This document shows, in pieces, positions 13,100 through 16,394 of a DNA stretch of 16,394 bases; positions within the stretch are counted from its first letter, which is position 1, and the number at the start of each line of letters is the position of its first letter. The position numbers and the translations under genes were made by a program. Origin of the DNA: Planctomycetota bacterium (GTDB lineage: Bacteria; Planctomycetota; Phycisphaerae; Sedimentisphaerales; Anaerohalosphaeraceae). A model generated the notes under the pieces. The model did no database searches, was not told the DNA's origin, and worked only from the letters and a program-made list of their open reading frames with translations. The stretch spans positions 1 through 16,394 of the forward strand of contig VRUF01000039.1 of NCBI GenBank assembly GCA_019456245.1. The letters run 5' to 3'.

Positions 13100-14278
13100 T
13101 CAGACTGCCCTTGCTCCTATCCATATTCCTGAGATAATTGTTCCTATCACGCTTCCGAAACTTGCCATCATTACCACGAGCAGTATCCTTGTTACGGGGT
13201 TTTTCCAGAATCCTTTCGTCGTTGTGATCGCTTGCGGCAGGTCCTCAAAGTCCTCGACGGTAGGTTTTTTGATCCATGTCTGTACCAGCCCCGAAACAAA
13301 ACCTGATGCAACCCATGGGTTTCCGCTGGTAATCGGCGCGGCGACAAATGATGCGATGACGGTTAATGGGTGTCCTAATGCGATAGCAGCACCGAGAGCG
13401 CTTAGTGCGCCGTTTACGAAAATCCAGATCGCCAGATCGCCTGCGGAATGTTCAATACCTCCCTTGCGGAAGCCCATATAGAGAAAAATCAAAATTGTCA
13501 GCGGGATAGCCACCTTGATGATCTTCGGCAGGATCGATTTCGGGGGGAGTTGGGTGATTTCATCGAGCGATTCTTCATGGTCGATGTGCAGCTTTATGCC
13601 CGGTACGTGGGCAGCTCCTACGACAGCGACAATAGTATTTCCCGGTGCCGATCTTATCTTCTGGGCGAGATAAATATCTCGTTCTACGATAAGACGTTTT
13701 TTTATCTCGGGGAATGTTTGTGTAAATTCTTCCATGATGGTTTCGAGCTGGTCGCTCATCTTCATTTTTTCGATGGTCTCTGCGTCAATCTCTTCGGAAC
13801 CGAAAATCGAAAGAATCAGGTGGGCCAAAAGATTCATCTTTGTAAAAAACGACATGTAACCCCATACGCGTTTTAGAGTGATCTCGATGTCACGGTCGGC
13901 AAGGACAAGCTGAGCGTCGGTGGATTCTGCCAGCTTTACACCTTCGAGCATTTCTGCGCCGGGTTCGGCGCCGAGTTTTTTGCCGAGACGTTTGTAGAAT
14001 GCCGTCATGATGAGCTGAATAAGGAGGAAGAGAGTTTTGCGTTCTTTTATCACCTTGAAGAGGTTCATCTTTTTCCAGTTGTCGCGCTGGACCATGGATT
14101 TGTAACGCGCCTGGCAGAGTTCGACGCAAATGGCATCGGGGTTTACGGCTGCGACGGTTGCGCGGACATCTTCGACGCTTTCTTTCGAAACGTGGGCGGT
14201 TCCAACGAGATAAACAGTTTTTTCGCCAAGCTTAATCGTCTCAACGTTGTCGGGCAGTTTAATTTGCGGGTCTGTCAT
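13100..14278 (-). CDS. TraB/GumN-family membrane protein
   Basis: A 392-residue protein with the full set of TraB-family motifs: VYLVGTAHVSKES (22-34), VELCQARYKSM (52-62), ADRDIEITLKR (127-137), VERDIYLAQKI (198-208) and VVGAAHVPGI (219-228). The two GxxH motifs and the conserved acidic residues and arginines form the putative metal or catalytic site shared with GumN and Tiki proteins. After about residue 250 come helices near 252-270, 282-300, 303-316 and 362-386, the membrane part of the PrgY/TraB subgroup. In enterococci TraB/PrgY limits peptide pheromone activity; in this organism the substrate is unknown and a membrane-bound peptidase-like role is inference. AAGGA lies just upstream of the ATG at 14278. 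It is transcribed alone. Confidence 0.9.
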   Translation of the reverse strand: MTDPQIKLPDNVETIKLGEKTVYLVGTAHVSKESVEDVRATVAAVNPDAICVELCQARYKSMVQRDNWKKMNLFKVIKERKTLFLLIQLIMTAFYKRLGKKLGAEPGAEMLEGVKLAESTDAQLVLADRDIEITLKRVWGYMSFFTKMNLLAHLILSIFGSEEIDAETIEKMKMSDQLETIMEEFTQTFPEIKKRLIVERDIYLAQKIRSAPGNTIVAVVGAAHVPGIKLHIDHEESLDEITQLPPKSILPKIIKVAIPLTILIFLYMGFRKGGIEHSAGDLAIWIFVNGALSALGAAIALGHPLTVIASFVAAPITSGNPWVASGFVSGLVQTWIKKPTVEDFEDLPQAITTTKGFWKNPVTRILLVVMMASFGSVIGTIISGIWIGARAV

Positions 14279-15157
14279 ACATCCTTATCCGTATTTTAAA
14301 TCAAAAATTAAAGTGCAAAATTGTGGTTTCGGCCTCTGGCCAAGACTTATCACCTAAAACAGCCTTTTTGGCTTGGTTTCTTTATTTAGAGTACTTATTA
14401 ACTGGTTTCGGTGTACCTTGGTTCTTTCGTTAACTGTTTATACCATAAATTGGCATTTTTTGGAAGAGGGCATGTTCCGGGCTTATGGGCGCGGGTGCCT
14501 CTGTCAGGATAAAAAGATACCGGCAGGAGAGAGAGGGGGAGAAGAGCTTATACCTTTTACAGTTTAAGCCCTGCCGGACCTTTGTATTCCTATTTAAGCT
14601 AAGAGGTCAATATAGAGGCCTGTTGGAGATTGCTCTACAGGTATCTGTGACGATATCGTCTCTGGTATGACCATGGGGAACTGCCGCATGCGCGGCGATC
14701 TCGGCACAGTAATTGACGTTACGTTCGATCTCGGCTTGGTAGATGCCGGATCTATGACCCTGCAAGAGATTCTTTTTACCATATCACCCTCGTATCTTGG
14801 CTACCTTTTCATCACGATAGTATTATACCATATTAACATTTTAAAAAAAACGTCAAGGGGAGAAATCAGGGTAAAATATTAGTATTTCAGATTTTTGGGC
14901 GAATACGAGGCCTGATGGCGATTTTTATCGGATTAATATTGCAGGGAACCGTATTTTTTTTCAGTAGACGATTTTTTTAACGTTTTTGCGGATTTTTCGG
15001 GGTAAACCGGCTGCAAACGAGATATTTGAAACGATTTTTCATCATTTTGTGTTTTTTGTCCGGTTTAAATGGTCGATATGTCTCCAGAGAACTTCAGTCG
15101 GTCATATAAGCCGATCGAACCAACAAATTAACAAGCCAACTATGGGGGCAAATTAAA
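14279..15157. other. Long intergenic region without a convincing gene
   Basis: About 880 bases. Several short open frames on the plus strand (14373-14882) have no ribosome binding site and no protein-like pattern. On the minus strand an ATG at 14782 with GAGGG four bases upstream opens a 62-residue frame to 14594; it resembles no family known to me and could be a tiny gene, but is left uncalled. CCGGCAGG (14519) and CCTGCCGG (14571) are 8-bp inverted arms 44 bases apart. From 14910 to 15040 the motif CGATTTTT or GGATTTTT recurs about five times in an AT-rich tract. This tract leads to the OsmC gene and probably holds its promoter, which could not be fixed. Confidence 0.5.
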
Positions 15158-15724
15158 ATGGTACAGCAAACAATTCTTAACGGTATCAACACAAGTGAGC
15201 TTTCGGATGCTATGAGATTTATGAAGGAAAATCCGGAGTTAGGGAACTACAGATTTCACGCAACGCATAACTGGATCGAAGGAGCTCATTGCCGAACGAC
15301 GATCAAGGACTTTTGGGCAGGCGGGCATGTGGTGGATACGTCGAGAGACCGGGAGCATATCATCGATGCCGACGAGCCGACAAGTCTTTTGGGCCATGAC
15401 CACGGGGCAAACGCAACCGAGGCGCTTTTGCATGCACTGGCATCGTGTTTGAGTGCGACTTTTGTTTATCATGCGACGGCGCAAGGGGTGCATGTCGAAG
15501 AGATAGAACTTCAGCTTGAGGGAAATATCGACCTCAACGGTTTTCTCGGTCTCGATGACAGCGTTCGGAAAGGCTATGAAAGCATCTGTGTAAATTTCAA
15601 GGTGAAGGCCGATGCTTCACGCGAAAAACTTCAGGAACTTTGCGAATATGCGCAGATGCATTCACCGGTGTTCGATATTGTCTCGCATCCGGTAGAAGTT
15701 TTGGTAAGCCTGGAAACCTGCTGA
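15158..15724 (+). CDS. OsmC-family protein with a single conserved cysteine
   Basis: A 188-residue OsmC/Ohr-fold protein. Landmarks are GANATEALLHALASCLSATFVYHA (83-106) with the peroxidatic-type C97, the central VHVEEIELQLEGNIDLNGFLGL, and the C-terminal QMHSPVFDIVSHPVEV (166-181). OsmC and Ohr proteins reduce organic hydroperoxides with two cysteines; here the second site is Ser169 in HSPVFD, as in a large branch of the family whose activity is unclear, so hydroperoxide reduction is not assured. A cytoplasmic protein. GGGGG nine bases upstream is the ribosome binding site. It is followed after 28 bases by a small membrane protein gene, probably in the same operon. Confidence 0.88.
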   Translation: MVQQTILNGINTSELSDAMRFMKENPELGNYRFHATHNWIEGAHCRTTIKDFWAGGHVVDTSRDREHIIDADEPTSLLGHDHGANATEALLHALASCLSATFVYHATAQGVHVEEIELQLEGNIDLNGFLGLDDSVRKGYESICVNFKVKADASREKLQELCEYAQMHSPVFDIVSHPVEVLVSLETC

Positions 15725-15752
15725 GACGTTTTCGATTTGAAGGAGGTTCGAA

Positions 15753-16157
15753 ATGATTCGTAAAGGTCTGTGTTGTTCTATCACTGCTTTTGCTTTGATC
15801 TCTCTCGGGGGGCTCTTGATGCATCTTCGAATTCATCCGCCGTTTAATTTTGACCCGTTCGAGATCGTTCCGGAAGAGCTGCTGCCTTTTTTGCTAGGAT
15901 TGGTTTCGGTGTTTGTACTCCCGTTTATGTTTAACTACAAGCGAACGGTTCTTTGGGCGGTGATGCTGAATTTGTTGATCGTATCGGCAGGGACGGTTTC
16001 GATGATCTATCATACGGCAACGCACTGGAAGACGGGTATGGCGTTTACGGTTTCTAATCTGATGCTGGAAACGACGCTGGCTTATATTTTGATATTGTTC
16101 GCAAAAGTGCCCATTGCCCATCATATTCTGCAATTCTGGGAAAATCAGGACAAGTAA
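15753..16157 (+). CDS. Small four-helix membrane protein, unknown function
   Basis: A 134-residue hydrophobic protein with predicted helices near residues 6-24, 39-59, 66-86 and 96-119 and a charged C-terminal tail ending WENQDK. No family was recognised. It starts six bases after AAGGAGGT, a near-perfect ribosome binding site, and 28 bases after the OsmC-family gene without an intervening terminator, so the two are probably co-transcribed. A link to redox or envelope stress is suggested only by this neighbour. Confidence 0.8.
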   Translation: MIRKGLCCSITAFALISLGGLLMHLRIHPPFNFDPFEIVPEELLPFLLGLVSVFVLPFMFNYKRTVLWAVMLNLLIVSAGTVSMIYHTATHWKTGMAFTVSNLMLETTLAYILILFAKVPIAHHILQFWENQDK

Positions 16158-16317
16158 AGTTCACCGCGACGGCAGTTTTGTATGCTTTGACATTCCTGTC
16201 GACAAAGGTCTGGCAGCCGTAAATACAGGAACATCGAAAAAATAACAAAAGGCTCAACTCCCAAAAAGTTAATATGAAAGCGATAAATTACCCATCCCCC
16301 CAAAAAGAAACCCGGTT
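16158..16317. other. Intergenic tail with a short open frame
   Basis: No gene called. A frame overlapping the end of the membrane protein gene stays open to 16242 and reads KVHRDGSFVCFDIPVDKGLA..., which looks somewhat protein-like but has no start signal. No terminator hairpin was identified. Confidence 0.4.
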
Positions 16318-16394
16318 CAATACTGTTCGGCACGATATTTGCTCTTTGGTGAATTCATATAGTGTTTGGGTTTCTTTTGTTGATTTTATGGCGG
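16318..16394. repeat. Terminal inverted repeat, right copy (77 bp, exact)
   Basis: Exact reverse complement of bases 1-77. Read on the plus strand one frame through it is open (NTVRHDICSLVNSYSVWVSF...), so the repeat may be part of a multicopy gene or element that continues beyond the contig. Confidence 0.9.

Noticed and set aside
14594..14782. 62-residue minus-strand frame with GAGGG upstream
   Set aside because: The start signal is fair but the protein matches no family I know and there is no operon context; left as part of the intergenic description.
14373..14882. Three short plus-strand frames
   Set aside because: They overlap one another, have no ribosome binding site and no domain-like pattern.
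16159..16242. Protein-like frame after the last gene
   Set aside because: No start codon or ribosome binding site of its own, and it overlaps the end of the membrane protein gene in another frame; too short to support.
1..16394. Linear plasmid or transposon bounded by terminal inverted repeats
   Set aside because: The segment carries chromosomal rplU and no transposase, replication or partition gene, and the 77-bp length fits an assembly overlap better.

Overview
The window looks like a metagenome-assembled contig from a Gram-negative Planctomycetota bacterium, most likely class Phycisphaerae (Sedimentisphaerales-like). This is inferred from three things: a secreted SBBP beta-propeller protein ending in the dockerin-like DFDGDCKV...WLACNLDPPSAC tail typical of that group, a very long M56 (BlaR1-like) protein carrying LamG, STN-like and secretin-like modules, and short dispersed 30-bp repeats of the type TGTCGCGGCGWAGTTTTAAC in AT-rich gaps. 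No rRNA, tRNA, CRISPR array, phage gene or insertion sequence was seen. The first and last 77 bases are exact reverse complements, which is most simply a k-mer-sized assembly-graph overlap at a repeat that lies in both orientations around this segment.

Layout from left to right. Positions 1-689 are gene-poor and repeat-rich. A D-amino-acid aminotransferase (dat) lies on the minus strand. The ribosomal protein gene rplU stands alone on the plus strand with its own promoter, a structured leader and an intrinsic terminator; its usual partner rpmA is not next to it. A secreted SBBP-repeat/dockerin-like protein is on the minus strand. A 600-bp gap holds a perfect hairpin, what looks like the tail of a decayed gene, and a promoter for a CsgG/LpoB-like lipoprotein with a glycine-zipper C-terminus. 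Two hairpin terminators separate that gene from the convergent M56 gene.

The centrepiece is 5320-10852: a BlaI/MecI-type repressor gene followed after one base by a 1695-residue M56 metallopeptidase. Upstream of the repressor are two perfect ATTACA-N2-TGTAAT operators overlapping promoter-like elements. The architecture predicts the BlaR1/BlaI logic, in which an outside signal activates a membrane protease that relieves repression. Here the usual penicillin-binding sensor is replaced by some 1300 extracytoplasmic residues: DUF3887-like, LamG lectin, STN-like, a beta-sandwich, an alpha/beta-hydrolase with a visible catalytic triad, and a secretin-like C-terminus. No beta-lactamase or other obvious target gene is present, so the circuit may regulate itself and distant genes.

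Divergent from this pair is an orphan membrane histidine kinase, convergent with a TraB/GumN-family membrane protein. After an approximately 880-bp gap without a convincing gene come an OsmC-family protein with only one of the two usual cysteines and a small four-helix membrane protein, probably one transcription unit.
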